Shown here in pieces: positions 16,233-25,359 of a stretch of DNA of 64,000 nucleotides; positions within the stretch are counted from its first letter, which is position 1; every line of letters begins with the position of its first letter. Source of the stretch: Desulfobacterium sp. (GTDB lineage: Bacteria > Desulfobacterota > Desulfobacteria > Desulfobacterales > Desulfobacteraceae); contig JAQYWC010000001.1 in assembly GCA_030145245.1 (NCBI GenBank), positions 248,001-312,000 of the forward strand, given 5' to 3'. Both the position numbers and the translations under genes were made by a program. Under the pieces are notes generated by a model. It did no database searches, was not told the DNA's origin, and was given only the letters and a program-made list of their open reading frames with translations.

Positions 16233-19200
16233 GTCTGACCGCGGTTGCCATTGAAAAACGCAAGTTCTCATATTTTATAGTACTGCTCATGGTTATTGCC
16301 GGGGTTGCCGCTTTTTTCAGCCTTGGTCAGCTCGAAGATCCCGAGTTCACAGTTAAAACAGCCGTTATTGCCACTGCTTACCCCGGGGCCGGTCCCGCAG
16401 AAGTGGAACAGGAAGTGACCGACCGTATTGAACTGGCCATCCAGGAGATGCCCCAGGTCGATTATGTGGAATCCTCTTCCAAGGCGGGCCTGTCACAGGT
16501 ACGCGTGGAAATCAAGGCCCAGTACTGGTCTGACCGACTGCCCCAGGTATGGGATGAGCTGCGCAGAAAAATCAGAAACATTGAACACACCCTGCCCCCG
16601 GGGGCAGGAAGGCCTGGCGTCTCCGATGATTTCGGAGATGTTTACGGATTTCAGCTGGCCCTTGTGGGGGACGGTTTTTCCCATGCCCAGATGGAAACCT
16701 ATGCCAAGGAGATCAAAAAAGAGCTGAGCCTGGTGGAGAATGTGGCCCGGGTAAACCTGTGGGGAGTTCAGAAAAGGGTGATCTATATTGAGGTCTCCCA
16801 GGCACAACTTTCAGAATTGGGCCTCACGGATGAGAGTATCAGAAGAACCCTTGAAATCCAGAATATGGTGGTGGATGCCGGCAGCCTGGATATGAAGCAA
16901 AAAAGGCTGCGCATCGCCCCCAGCGGTGAATTTTCATCAGCCAGGGATATTGCCGACCTCCAGATTGCAGGCTCCCAAAAGAGCGGCGAACTGGTCCGCA
17001 TCAGGGACATTGCAACGATCAGTGAAGGTTATAAAACCCCACCCTCAACCATCATGCATTACAATGGCCGGCCTGCCATCGGCATTTCCATCACCAATGT
17101 TGCCGGTGTGAATGTGGTAAAGGTCGGCCAGGCAATTGACCGGAAACTTTCCGGCATCACAGCAAGGCTTCCAGTGGGCATTGAAGTGTGTCGTATTCAC
17201 TGGCAGTCAAATATTGTGGACGATGCGGTTAAAGGGTTTCTCATAAATTTCGGAGAAGCCGTGGCCATTGTTCTGGTGGTCCTGACCCTGGCCATGGGAT
17301 GGCGCATGGGGGTCATTATCGGCTCTTCTCTTATTTTAACCATTCTGGCCAGTTTTGTACTGATGGCGCTTTTCGGTATCGATCTCCAGCGGATGTCCCT
17401 GGGGGCACTGGTCATTGCCCTCGGGATGATGGTGGACAACTCCATTGTGGTGGCGGACGGGATTGTAACCCGCATACAATCGGGCATGGACCGGAAAAAA
17501 GCGGCCATTGACTCAGCTTCCCAGCCAGCCATGCCCCTTCTTGGCGCAACCATCATTGCCGTAATGGCCTTTTACCCTATTTTCGCCTCCACTGAAGGGG
17601 CAGGAGAATATTGCCAGACCCTGTTTACCGTGGTTGGCATTTCTCTTATGGTCAGCTGGCTCATCTCAATGACGATAACTCCCCTCCAATGCATTGACAT
17701 GCTGCCTGAACTGAAACCGGAATGCCGGGACCAGGATATTTCCAGGGGAAAGTTTTATTCAGCGTTCAAGGGAATACTGACCAAGGCATTAAAATTCAGG
17801 GTGTTGACAATAGCCGGTCTTGTGGGGTTGCTTTTTATCTCCCTTATCGGGTTCGGACAGCTGAACCAGATGTTTTTTCCGGATTCTTCGATGACCAAAT
17901 TCATGATTGATTATTGGGCACCTGAAGGCACCCGGATTCAAACGGTTGCAAATGATTTGAAAAAGGCGGAGCAAAAATTACTGAATGATGACCGGGTGAC
18001 GTCGGTTTCTTCATTTGTTGGTGCCGGCCCGCCACGGTTTTACCTGCCGGTTGATCCGGAATCACCGTATCAATCCTATGCCCAGATGATTGTAAATGTG
18101 AAAGATTTCAAAGAAATCCCCGGCTTTTTAAGGGAACTGGATGACTGGTTCCAACAGGAGTATCCCCAGGCGTTGATACCCATCCGCCCCTATGGGGTCG
18201 GGCCCAGCAATACCTGGAAATTTGAACTTCGCATCAGCGGGCCGTCTGCGGCAGACCCTGAAACCTTACGAACCCTTGGTAATAAGGTGGTATCCATTCT
18301 CCAGCAGGACCCGCTTTGTGCACTGGCCCGCACCAACTGGCGGCAGCAGGTTCAGAAAGTGATTCCTGAATACAACCAGGAACGGGGCCGATGGTCCGGC
18401 GTCACCCGCCAGGACATTGCCCGTGCATCCAAACGGGCATATGATGGTCTGCCCATCGGTATCTACAGGGAAAAGGACGACGTCATCCCCATTGTACTGC
18501 GCCACGGCGAAGAAGAGCGCAGGTCTGTGAGTAACCTGAATGTTCTCCAGGTACAACCCAGGGGCACGAGCTATACCCTTCCCCTGTCCCAGGTAACCGA
18601 TGATATCAAGGTGGAATGGGAAGATCCCATGGTATGGAGACGTGACCGGCGCCCGACCATCACCATCGAGGCAAACCCTGTTTTCGGCGCGACCCTTCCG
18701 GCACTGAGAGCCAGTGTTCTTGAGCCGATTAATGCCGTTGAACTGCCGCCGGGGTATACCATGGAATGGGGAGGGGAATATGAGGATACGCTTAAAGCCC
18801 AGGCTTCATTGATCCCCGGGGTTGTGCCGTCCATGGGACTTATTCTGTTGATCATTGTGGCCTTATTCAATGCGTTCAGACCATTGATGATCATTTTGTT
18901 TACAGTCCCCTTTGCCTTGATAGGTATTGTTGCAGGGCTTCTGCCCACCGGCACCCCATTTGGATTCCTGGCTCTCCTTGGCGCGATGAGTCTGTCCGGA
19001 ATGATGATAAAAAACGCCATTGTTTTACTGGATCAGATCAGCCTTGAACTTGAGGCCGGCAAATCCCCCTATGACGCGGTTGTTGAGTCTGCGCTGTCTC
19101 GTCTGAGACCGGTTGTTCTGGCTGCGGCCACAACCGTATTGGGGGTTGTTCCGCTGCTTCAGGATGTCTTCTGGGTGGGGATGGCCGTCACCATCATGGC

Positions 19201-19276
19201 CGGTTTGACATTCGGCACCATGCTGACCATGATCGTGGTGCCTGCGTTTTACTGTATTTTCTACAAAGTAAAATAG
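16229..19276 (+). CDS. RND multidrug-type efflux pump, inner-membrane subunit
   Basis: The protein has 1015 residues, the usual length for AcrB/HAE1-like pumps. An N-terminal membrane helix (about 12-32), two large periplasmic porter regions and two six-helix bundles are visible; GALVIALGMMVDNSIVVADG near residue 395 is the proton-relay segment of TM4 with its acidic residue, and GAMSLSGMMIKNAIVLLDQ the matching TM10 region. It exports small molecules using proton motive force. It ends the operon begun at the sigma-54 promoter, suggesting export of a halogenated compound or its product; this is inference. Confidence 0.88.
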   Translation: MSLTAVAIEKRKFSYFIVLLMVIAGVAAFFSLGQLEDPEFTVKTAVIATAYPGAGPAEVEQEVTDRIELAIQEMPQVDYVESSSKAGLSQVRVEIKAQYWSDRLPQVWDELRRKIRNIEHTLPPGAGRPGVSDDFGDVYGFQLALVGDGFSHAQMETYAKEIKKELSLVENVARVNLWGVQKRVIYIEVSQAQLSELGLTDESIRRTLEIQNMVVDAGSLDMKQKRLRIAPSGEFSSARDIADLQIAGSQKSGELVRIRDIATISEGYKTPPSTIMHYNGRPAIGISITNVAGVNVVKVGQAIDRKLSGITARLPVGIEVCRIHWQSNIVDDAVKGFLINFGEAVAIVLVVLTLAMGWRMGVIIGSSLILTILASFVLMALFGIDLQRMSLGALVIALGMMVDNSIVVADGIVTRIQSGMDRKKAAIDSASQPAMPLLGATIIAVMAFYPIFASTEGAGEYCQTLFTVVGISLMVSWLISMTITPLQCIDMLPELKPECRDQDISRGKFYSAFKGILTKALKFRVLTIAGLVGLLFISLIGFGQLNQMFFPDSSMTKFMIDYWAPEGTRIQTVANDLKKAEQKLLNDDRVTSVSSFVGAGPPRFYLPVDPESPYQSYAQMIVNVKDFKEIPGFLRELDDWFQQEYPQALIPIRPYGVGPSNTWKFELRISGPSAADPETLRTLGNKVVSILQQDPLCALARTNWRQQVQKVIPEYNQERGRWSGVTRQDIARASKRAYDGLPIGIYREKDDVIPIVLRHGEEERRSVSNLNVLQVQPRGTSYTLPLSQVTDDIKVEWEDPMVWRRDRRPTITIEANPVFGATLPALRASVLEPINAVELPPGYTMEWGGEYEDTLKAQASLIPGVVPSMGLILLIIVALFNAFRPLMIILFTVPFALIGIVAGLLPTGTPFGFLALLGAMSLSGMMIKNAIVLLDQISLELEAGKSPYDAVVESALSRLRPVVLAAATTVLGVVPLLQDVFWVGMAVTIMAGLTFGTMLTMIVVPAFYCIFYKVK

Positions 19277-19363
19277 GCTGTAACGGCGGGCTCTAATTTT
19301 GTTGACAAAAAGCAAGTTCCTATCCTTTTATCCTGCGGAAAAAAAACAGTTACATTCGAATTT

Positions 19364-19398
19364 CCATCCTTTTGGATGGTGATTTCCATCCATCCTTC
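19364..19398. promoter_or_regulatory. CCATCC/GGATGG repeats before the exporter operon
   Basis: TTTCCATCC occurs at 19361-19369 and again at 19383-19391, with GGATGG between (19374-19379) forming a small hairpin with the first copy, and a further CATCC after. This lies 65-100 bases before the exporter gene and could be an operator or a weak terminator of the upstream operon; no T-run follows. Confidence 0.3.
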
Positions 19399-19463
19399 CA
19401 TTACATATCTTTCATGAAAATACGGGATGATTCATTTGAACCAAACTGAAATGGAGAGACGTG

Positions 19464-22007
19464 ATGGAAAACGTGGTGAAGGGCCTTAACTCTTTTTTTG
19501 AACACCTGCCGGAGATGCTCAGGCGGCGGAAGTTTTTGGTGGTGGCGGTATTCCTTGCTATTACGGTGCTGCTGGGTGGGGGGAGTAACAAGATTCTCAT
19601 GGATAATTCCCTGGACTCTTTTTTCAAGGAAAATGATCCGGTGAAAAAAGAGTATGATAATTTCAAGGCGGTGTTTGGGGGGGATGAATATGTATACATT
19701 GTCTATAAAGCAAAGGACGGTGATATCTTTTCCGAAAAATCCGTTCAGGCCCTGAAGGGGTTTTATGATGAGATTGCCAATTACAGGATCGGGTTGTCTT
19801 CTTCTGAAAAATCGCCGTTTGATCATATTGTTGAAATCAAGTCTCTGATTAATATCAAATACCTGGAAGCCTCAAATGATACGCTTTACTCAAGAAGCCT
19901 GATTGGCGATTCTCTGCCGAGAAACGCTGTTGAAAGGGAGATCCTCCGGGAAAAGGCCCTGAACCATCCTGATTATCCCCATCTGTTTCTGTCCAAGGAC
20001 TCCGGTTACGGGGGGATGCTGCTGCGAACGGATTTCAACAGCGAAATCGTCTCCCGGGACGGGGGGGGAGAGGCTGAAGCCGGGGGAGGGTTTGATGATG
20101 ACGAAGAGTTTGATGAGGCATACGAATCTTCCGGCTTTGAGGCGCTTGCCGGGGATATGGTCTTTAAAAAAACAGACATGGCTGAATATCCTTTCCTGAT
20201 CGCAGCTTTGCGGTCGTTGATGGAGAAAGAGGCGTACAGTGATGCCCTGGAGTTTCATCCGGTGGGGAAACCGGTGATGATGGATTTTTTCGCCAAAGTG
20301 GTGTTTGAGGATCTGGGCCGGATCATGGGGTTTGTGCTGCTGCTTATTGTGGTGATGCTGTGGCTGCTGTTCCGGTCGCTGAGCGCGGTGGTGTGGCCGG
20401 TTGTGCTGATTGTTTCAACGGTTGTATGGGTGACGGGGATTATCGGGTGGAGCGGGGTTGTCATGTCGATCATGTTCCAGATCATTATTTTTCTGATCCT
20501 GTCCGTGGGGGTGGCCGATGCGGTTCATATTTTGTCGGGGTATCTTTTTTTCAGGAACCGGAAACTGGACCATGGCAAGGCCTTGAATGCGGTGATGAAG
20601 AAATCGGGGCTGGCCTGCTTTTTAACCAGTACGACAACGGCGATTGGCCTTTTGTCCCTTTCCCTGGTGCCCATTAAACCCATTGCTGCGTTTGGGGTGT
20701 TTTCTGCCATTGGGGTGTTGATCGCATTTTTACTAACCGTGGTTTTAATGCCGCTCATGCTTGATCTGTGGAATCCAGTCAGCCGGAAGGTCGCTGGTGA
20801 CTATCATTTTATACAGAGATTCATTCGGAAGAGTGAAAATATCGGCCCTGACAATCCGGGAATGGTGATCATGGTGTTTGCTGTGCTCGGGGTGTTCTTT
20901 TTTACCGGGCTGATGCAGCTGCGGATCGATTCCGATGAGATCGAGGTGCTGAAGGACGGGCTTCCGTTGCGGGCATCTTTTGATGTTGTGAATGATCATA
21001 TGGGCGGCAGCATGAACATGGAGATCTCCATTGATCTAAAAACAGAGAACGCCATGAAAGACCCTGCAGTGCTTTATAAAATCGAAGCGCTCCAGACCTA
21101 TTTAAAGGCGGTTGAAGGATCAAAGGTGGTGAAAACATTGTCCCTTGTCAATGTGGTAAAGGATTCCTATAAGGCGCTGAATGGTGGGGATGAACGGTTT
21201 TATGTTATTCCCGATGATCCAGCTGTTTTGTCCCAAACCCTGTTTCTTTTTGACAATGCGAATCCAAAGGACAGGCGGCGGCTTGTGACGGATGATTACA
21301 GCAATGGGAGGATCGGGATCAATCTGAAGAATGCCGGGTCGGTGGAAGCCCTGGCATTTAAGGAAAAGGTTCAGCATTACATGGATAATAATTTCAGAAG
21401 TATACAGGCGAAATACCCGGACAGCGAAATCACGCTGACAGGAAACATGACCCTTGTTGCCAAAATGCTGGATTATATCTCCTGGGCCCAGATCAAGAGC
21501 TTTGGCCTCACCCTGGTGGTGATCTCCGTGATTCTGTTCATGGTGTTCGGCAATTTCAAGGCAGGGGTGATCGCCATTGTTCCCAATGTTTTTCCGATCC
21601 TGACGGCCTTTGGGATCATGGGGTACCTTGGTATTCCCCTTGATATGGATACCCTCTTGATCGCCCCTGTCATCATCGGGCTTGCCGTTGACGATACCAT
21701 TCATTTTATGACCCATTACAGGCTTGAGGTGGATAAATACGGGGATATTAAAACCGCGGCTGTGAGTGCCATCAGGGAAGCGGGCCAGGCGATCTGCTTT
21801 ACGTCGCTGATTCTTGCGGCCGGGTTCTCCATGTTCTTCATGTCGTTCCATAACGGGTTGAGTCATTTTGGGATTTTTTCTGCGATAGCCATCATAACGG
21901 CATTTATCGCAGACATTTGCCTGCTGCCTGCTTTGTGCGCGTTTTTTGAGGTGGATTTCAGCCAGGTGACCTTTAAATCCGGTAAGGAAGTCAGAAGCAG
22001 CATATAA
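19464..22007 (+). CDS. RND/MMPL-superfamily exporter
   Basis: The protein has 847 residues from ATG 19464 (GGAG seven bases upstream). One membrane helix (about 22-42) is followed by a periplasmic domain holding an acidic stretch (GGGFDDDEEFDEAYESSGF), a six-helix bundle (GFVLLLIVVMLWLLFRSL; SVGVADAVHIL), a second periplasmic domain and a second bundle (APVIIGLAVDDTIHFM). The paired six-helix arrangement with VGVADAVH / GLAVDDTIHF marks the MMPL/HpnN-like branch, typically moving lipids or hydrophobic compounds. It is followed by a LolA-like and a DUF1302 gene, together resembling an envelope lipid transport set. Substrate unknown. Confidence 0.83.
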   Translation: MENVVKGLNSFFEHLPEMLRRRKFLVVAVFLAITVLLGGGSNKILMDNSLDSFFKENDPVKKEYDNFKAVFGGDEYVYIVYKAKDGDIFSEKSVQALKGFYDEIANYRIGLSSSEKSPFDHIVEIKSLINIKYLEASNDTLYSRSLIGDSLPRNAVEREILREKALNHPDYPHLFLSKDSGYGGMLLRTDFNSEIVSRDGGGEAEAGGGFDDDEEFDEAYESSGFEALAGDMVFKKTDMAEYPFLIAALRSLMEKEAYSDALEFHPVGKPVMMDFFAKVVFEDLGRIMGFVLLLIVVMLWLLFRSLSAVVWPVVLIVSTVVWVTGIIGWSGVVMSIMFQIIIFLILSVGVADAVHILSGYLFFRNRKLDHGKALNAVMKKSGLACFLTSTTTAIGLLSLSLVPIKPIAAFGVFSAIGVLIAFLLTVVLMPLMLDLWNPVSRKVAGDYHFIQRFIRKSENIGPDNPGMVIMVFAVLGVFFFTGLMQLRIDSDEIEVLKDGLPLRASFDVVNDHMGGSMNMEISIDLKTENAMKDPAVLYKIEALQTYLKAVEGSKVVKTLSLVNVVKDSYKALNGGDERFYVIPDDPAVLSQTLFLFDNANPKDRRRLVTDDYSNGRIGINLKNAGSVEALAFKEKVQHYMDNNFRSIQAKYPDSEITLTGNMTLVAKMLDYISWAQIKSFGLTLVVISVILFMVFGNFKAGVIAIVPNVFPILTAFGIMGYLGIPLDMDTLLIAPVIIGLAVDDTIHFMTHYRLEVDKYGDIKTAAVSAIREAGQAICFTSLILAAGFSMFFMSFHNGLSHFGIFSAIAIITAFIADICLLPALCAFFEVDFSQVTFKSGKEVRSSI

Positions 22008-22037
22008 CGACAGAAACCAACTACCATGGAGGAAAAA

Positions 22038-22904
22038 ATGAAAAAATTATTACTGATATTGGCCATGCTTATTTTTACAGGTGCGATCTGTTCTGCCCAG
22101 GATGCAAAAGAGATCATGAGAAAAGTGGACGACAGGGACGACGGCAGCACTGAAATCTCAAGGGTAAGCCTAACAAGCTACCGGTATGTGAAAAAGAACG
22201 GAAAAAATGTGCCGGCGGAAAAACCAAGGGTCAAGGTGATGGATTTTATCAAGAAAGATTACGGCCCGAGGGAGAAAGACCATAAAAGTGTCTCCATCAT
22301 GATTGAACCAAAGAGTGAGCGGGGGATCAGTTTTTTGCAATACGATTATGAAGAGGTGGGAAGGGACACGGATCAATGGATGTATCTGTCTGCCATGGGG
22401 AAGGTGAAAAGAATCGTCTCCGGGAATGACAATGAACCAAAGACCGGGAGTTTCTTTGGCACCGAACTAAACTATGAGGATATGGAGGCATATGCCCTTG
22501 ATGATTATACCTACAAGATCCTTGGCAGTGAGACCTACAGAAAACGAGAGTGCTGGGTCATTGAAGCCACGCCTGTGATGCGAAAAGCCATAAAAAGCAA
22601 CTATAGCCGTGAAATCTTCTGGGTTGACAAGGAAAGAGATTTCACACTGAAATCCGTGCTGTTCAACCGGAACGGGAAAAAATCAAAAAAGATATATCGC
22701 GCAAAGATTGAAAGGATCGACGGCATCCTTGTCCCGATGAAAATCGTCGTGAACAATATTGAAACAAAAAGACGAACCACCATGATTTATGAAAATATTA
22801 TTTTAAACAGGCCGGTGGAGGATAGCTATCTTACCCAGAGAACCTTGAGCGATAAGGGCTTCAGGGAAAGAAAACTGAAAGAATATCAGAAAACGATGAT
22901 GTGA
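22038..22904 (+). CDS. LolA-like outer-membrane lipoprotein-sorting family protein
   Basis: The protein has 288 residues. Start at ATG 22038, because GGAGGA lies six bases upstream and a signal peptide follows at once (MKKLLLILAMLIFTGAICSAQ). The body matches the periplasmic family annotated as outer membrane lipoprotein-sorting protein (AKEIMRKVDDRDDG at the start, FFGTELNYEDMEAYALDDYTYKI in the middle), a LolA/LolB-like half-barrel. It probably carries a hydrophobic cargo across the periplasm between the exporter before it and the barrel after it. Spacing to both neighbours is short, so one operon is likely. Confidence 0.78.
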   Translation: MKKLLLILAMLIFTGAICSAQDAKEIMRKVDDRDDGSTEISRVSLTSYRYVKKNGKNVPAEKPRVKVMDFIKKDYGPREKDHKSVSIMIEPKSERGISFLQYDYEEVGRDTDQWMYLSAMGKVKRIVSGNDNEPKTGSFFGTELNYEDMEAYALDDYTYKILGSETYRKRECWVIEATPVMRKAIKSNYSREIFWVDKERDFTLKSVLFNRNGKKSKKIYRAKIERIDGILVPMKIVVNNIETKRRTTMIYENIILNRPVEDSYLTQRTLSDKGFRERKLKEYQKTMM

Positions 22905-22944
22905 AAAAGCCTGGTGTTTTAAAAATATTACTCCTGTAAATCAG

Positions 22945-24324
22945 ATGATGGTGACGAATTTGTGGTCAATAATATCAAAAGGGGATCTTCTTGTTCACAT
23001 TATCGCTGTGATGGTTTTGCTCTGCGCTTGTAATGATGCTTCGGCTGAGACCTTTGGCCGTATGGAAGATTTAAATACGGCAGCAGCCTTTGATGAAGAT
23101 GAGGATGAATTTGAAGATGAGGCTGACACAGCCGGAGCAGATAAGCGCTCCGGTTTGACGGATTTTACGTTTACGCTTGCCCATGACCTGTCCTGGGCAA
23201 CACGAGAACCCGACCCTGGGATCGTAACAAACAGGTCGTCCCTGAGGTGTGAGTTTGATAAATCCTTTTGGGATAATCTCTTTATCAAATTTGATGGGAA
23301 AGCATCCCTGTATCTTGAAAATGACCATGTCGCAGAAGCCGGGGGCAAAGATGCCGATGTTGATGAAGAGATAAGAGAGTTCTATATCCAGGCCGGTTTT
23401 GACAGGTTCATGATCCGGGCCGGAAAGCAGGTGGTTGTCTGGGGGGAAACCGACGGTGATGTGATCAATGATGTCGTTTCCCCAAGGGATGAGTCTGAAT
23501 TCATTTTTATGGATCTTGAGGACTCACGGCTGGGTCAGTACATGGCGTCAATGGATCTCTATTCCGACTACGGAGATTGCCTTTTTTTTGTGACGTTTAA
23601 GCCCGGTTTTAATGAGACGCCTGACCGGGGCACGAGGTATTACAGGGGGCTGGGTGACGCTGTTGTAACGGAAGAGAGGACAGAGTTTTCAGACAGGGAG
23701 GCGGGGTTTAAATGGAAAAAAATATTCGATAAGTTTGAGCTATCGTTCATGACAGCATCGTTGCTCCAGAACGCAGGGGTTCTGGAGCATCAGTCCGGGA
23801 ATGTGTACAATAAGGTTTATGAACGATACGGTTTCTATGGTGTTGGCGCAAGCTATACCATTGGCAGTTTTTTGTTTAAGATAGATGCTTCTTTTAAAAA
23901 CGATTATTCGCTTCAGTCAAAAGGGATCGAATTTCAATATGGAAAAAAGGAGCGCAATATATCAGATGCCGCATTTGCCATTGAATACGATGCAAATGGA
24001 AGATATACGATGAATCTTGAACTGACAAACCGTCATGTGTTTGATTATTCCAAAGAGCTGTGCGGCATGGATAGAAATAACACGGGTCTTTATTTTCAGT
24101 ATAATAAAAAGTTTTTTAATGATACATTAGAATTTGAATATGCTTCATACCACCAGTTTCAGGAAAAAAACACCTTTCACAAAACAGAGCTTGATTATAG
24201 TTTTTCCGATGATATTGAGTTGTCAATCGAGTACGTTTTCTTTCAAATGACAGACAGGGAAAGCTTCTTGTGGAATTACAGAAATGAAGACAGGATCGGT
24301 GCGGAGCTTAAAATATATTACTGA
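22945..24324 (+). CDS. DUF1302-family outer-membrane beta-barrel protein
   Basis: The protein has 459 residues with an N-terminal export signal (about 12-36; second ATG at 22948 equally possible). After it comes a very acidic stretch (FDEDEDEFEDEADT). RAGKQVVVWGETDGDVIND followed by VVSPRD is the DUF1302 signature; alternating amphipathic strands continue to a C-terminal aromatic (KIYY), as in outer-membrane barrels. It is the third member of an exporter / LolA-like / barrel set and probably the outer-membrane end of that path. Confidence 0.75.
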   Translation: MMVTNLWSIISKGDLLVHIIAVMVLLCACNDASAETFGRMEDLNTAAAFDEDEDEFEDEADTAGADKRSGLTDFTFTLAHDLSWATREPDPGIVTNRSSLRCEFDKSFWDNLFIKFDGKASLYLENDHVAEAGGKDADVDEEIREFYIQAGFDRFMIRAGKQVVVWGETDGDVINDVVSPRDESEFIFMDLEDSRLGQYMASMDLYSDYGDCLFFVTFKPGFNETPDRGTRYYRGLGDAVVTEERTEFSDREAGFKWKKIFDKFELSFMTASLLQNAGVLEHQSGNVYNKVYERYGFYGVGASYTIGSFLFKIDASFKNDYSLQSKGIEFQYGKKERNISDAAFAIEYDANGRYTMNLELTNRHVFDYSKELCGMDRNNTGLYFQYNKKFFNDTLEFEYASYHQFQEKNTFHKTELDYSFSDDIELSIEYVFFQMTDRESFLWNYRNEDRIGAELKIYY

Positions 24325-24728
24325 ATTACAGCGGATTATGACTGAAATGAGAAGTTCATTCCGCCCCGCAATAACAGTAACTCAGGGGCTGAAAGAGTGC
24401 TTACGTAGAACTTTTTACAAAAAAAACTAAATTCTCCTTGCACCTCAGTAAAACAAAGGATATAAGGTGCCATTGTAGGAATAGTATTTCGGCCATCTGT
24501 CAACAGCGTTTCATCGATAATTCTGCTCGCCGAAATTACCCGTTCAGCATTTCTAAGTCTCATTTAAGGATTGAAATCGGGTTGTTTACTGCGTTGCAAG
24601 GGAGACGTTTCCGATACATTGTCCATCGCCATGGTTCTACAATTCGGCGGGCAGGGCAGCGAAGAGAGTCTTGAGATCAAAAAGACAGTTGAAACAAGCA
24701 TGAAGATTGGTTTTAGGAGGAAAACATC
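24325..24728. other. Intergenic region with possible toxin-gene remnant
   Basis: About 400 bases without an intact gene. Just before the HTH gene (24565-24700) short open pieces in shifted frames read RVVYCVAR, then AKR and KRQLKQA, faintly like the end of a RelE/HigB toxin, which normally precedes this type of antitoxin. The match is too weak to call a pseudogene. GGAGG at 24717-24721 is the ribosome site of the HTH gene. Confidence 0.3.
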
Positions 24729-24995
24729 ATGAGAGATCTCCCAAATTCTACCAAGAAAAGAGATCCTGCATTTCCGGAGAGTTTTAGCACTGGGCACAAA
24801 AAATTTAAGATCGGCGTGTTGTTAAAACAGGCACGAGAAGATGCCGGTCTGACCCAAGAGGAGTTGGCTTCCCGCCTGAATACAAAAAAGTCTGCAATCT
24901 CAAGGATTGAGAACCACGCAGAGGATATAAAATTATCAACATTGGGAAAAATCGCAGGCGCACTTGGTAAAAAGCTCCGATTGGAAGTTGCATGA
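24729..24995 (+). CDS. HigA/Xre-type HTH regulator (antitoxin-like)
   Basis: The protein has 88 residues with a strong RBS (AGGAGG) upstream. The Cro/C1 HTH spans about 35-85: LLKQAREDAGLTQEELASRL, KKSAISRIENH and EDIKLSTLGKIAGALGKKL. The last element is typical of HigA-like antitoxins paired with an upstream RelE/HigB toxin. No intact toxin gene precedes it, so it may be an orphan. It would bind DNA as a dimer and probably represses itself. Confidence 0.75.
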   Translation: MRDLPNSTKKRDPAFPESFSTGHKKFKIGVLLKQAREDAGLTQEELASRLNTKKSAISRIENHAEDIKLSTLGKIAGALGKKLRLEVA

Positions 24996-25044
24996 GATAA
25001 AAAATACGAGAAACTGAAAAAGTTGTCATAAAAAGGAGAACGCC

Positions 25045-25329
25045 ATGTCTCCTGTGCCTGTTAAGCCGGCGCCTTTTCAGCCGACCCGGGACCTGGCTCT
25101 ATCTGCACTGGGAATCCGGCTTGTGCCCATCCAGGGCATCAAAGTGGGCCTCAAGGGAAGTCGTCATGTTGCGATTTCCAGAAAACATGCCCTGGGCAAA
25201 AAGGCCTTTGACTCTTTAAATAAAGGGCTGAAGGTGTTAAGACGTAAGGGTGTCATCCTGAAAGGGTATAAAGATGCCGGTTTTTTCAATGAACATGTTG
25301 TCCGGTGGAAACAGCTGAATCCCGACTAA
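25045..25329 (+). CDS. Small basic protein of unknown function
   Basis: The protein has 94 residues; AAAAGGAG upstream of the ATG. Lysine- and arginine-rich (KGSRHVAISRKHALGKKAF, KGLKVLRRKGVILKGYKD), no signal or membrane segment. It lies 49 bases after the HTH gene and 30 before the diguanylate cyclase gene, all in the same direction. I do not recognise a family. The good RBS and lack of a competing frame support a real gene. Confidence 0.5.
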   Translation: MSPVPVKPAPFQPTRDLALSALGIRLVPIQGIKVGLKGSRHVAISRKHALGKKAFDSLNKGLKVLRRKGVILKGYKDAGFFNEHVVRWKQLNPD

Positions 25330-25359
25330 TATTAAAGACCCATTGTTTATCAGGCACCC

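Noticed and set aside
24565-24700. RelE/HigB toxin pseudogene
   Set aside because: Residual similarity needs frame changes and covers too few residues; kept only as a possibility.
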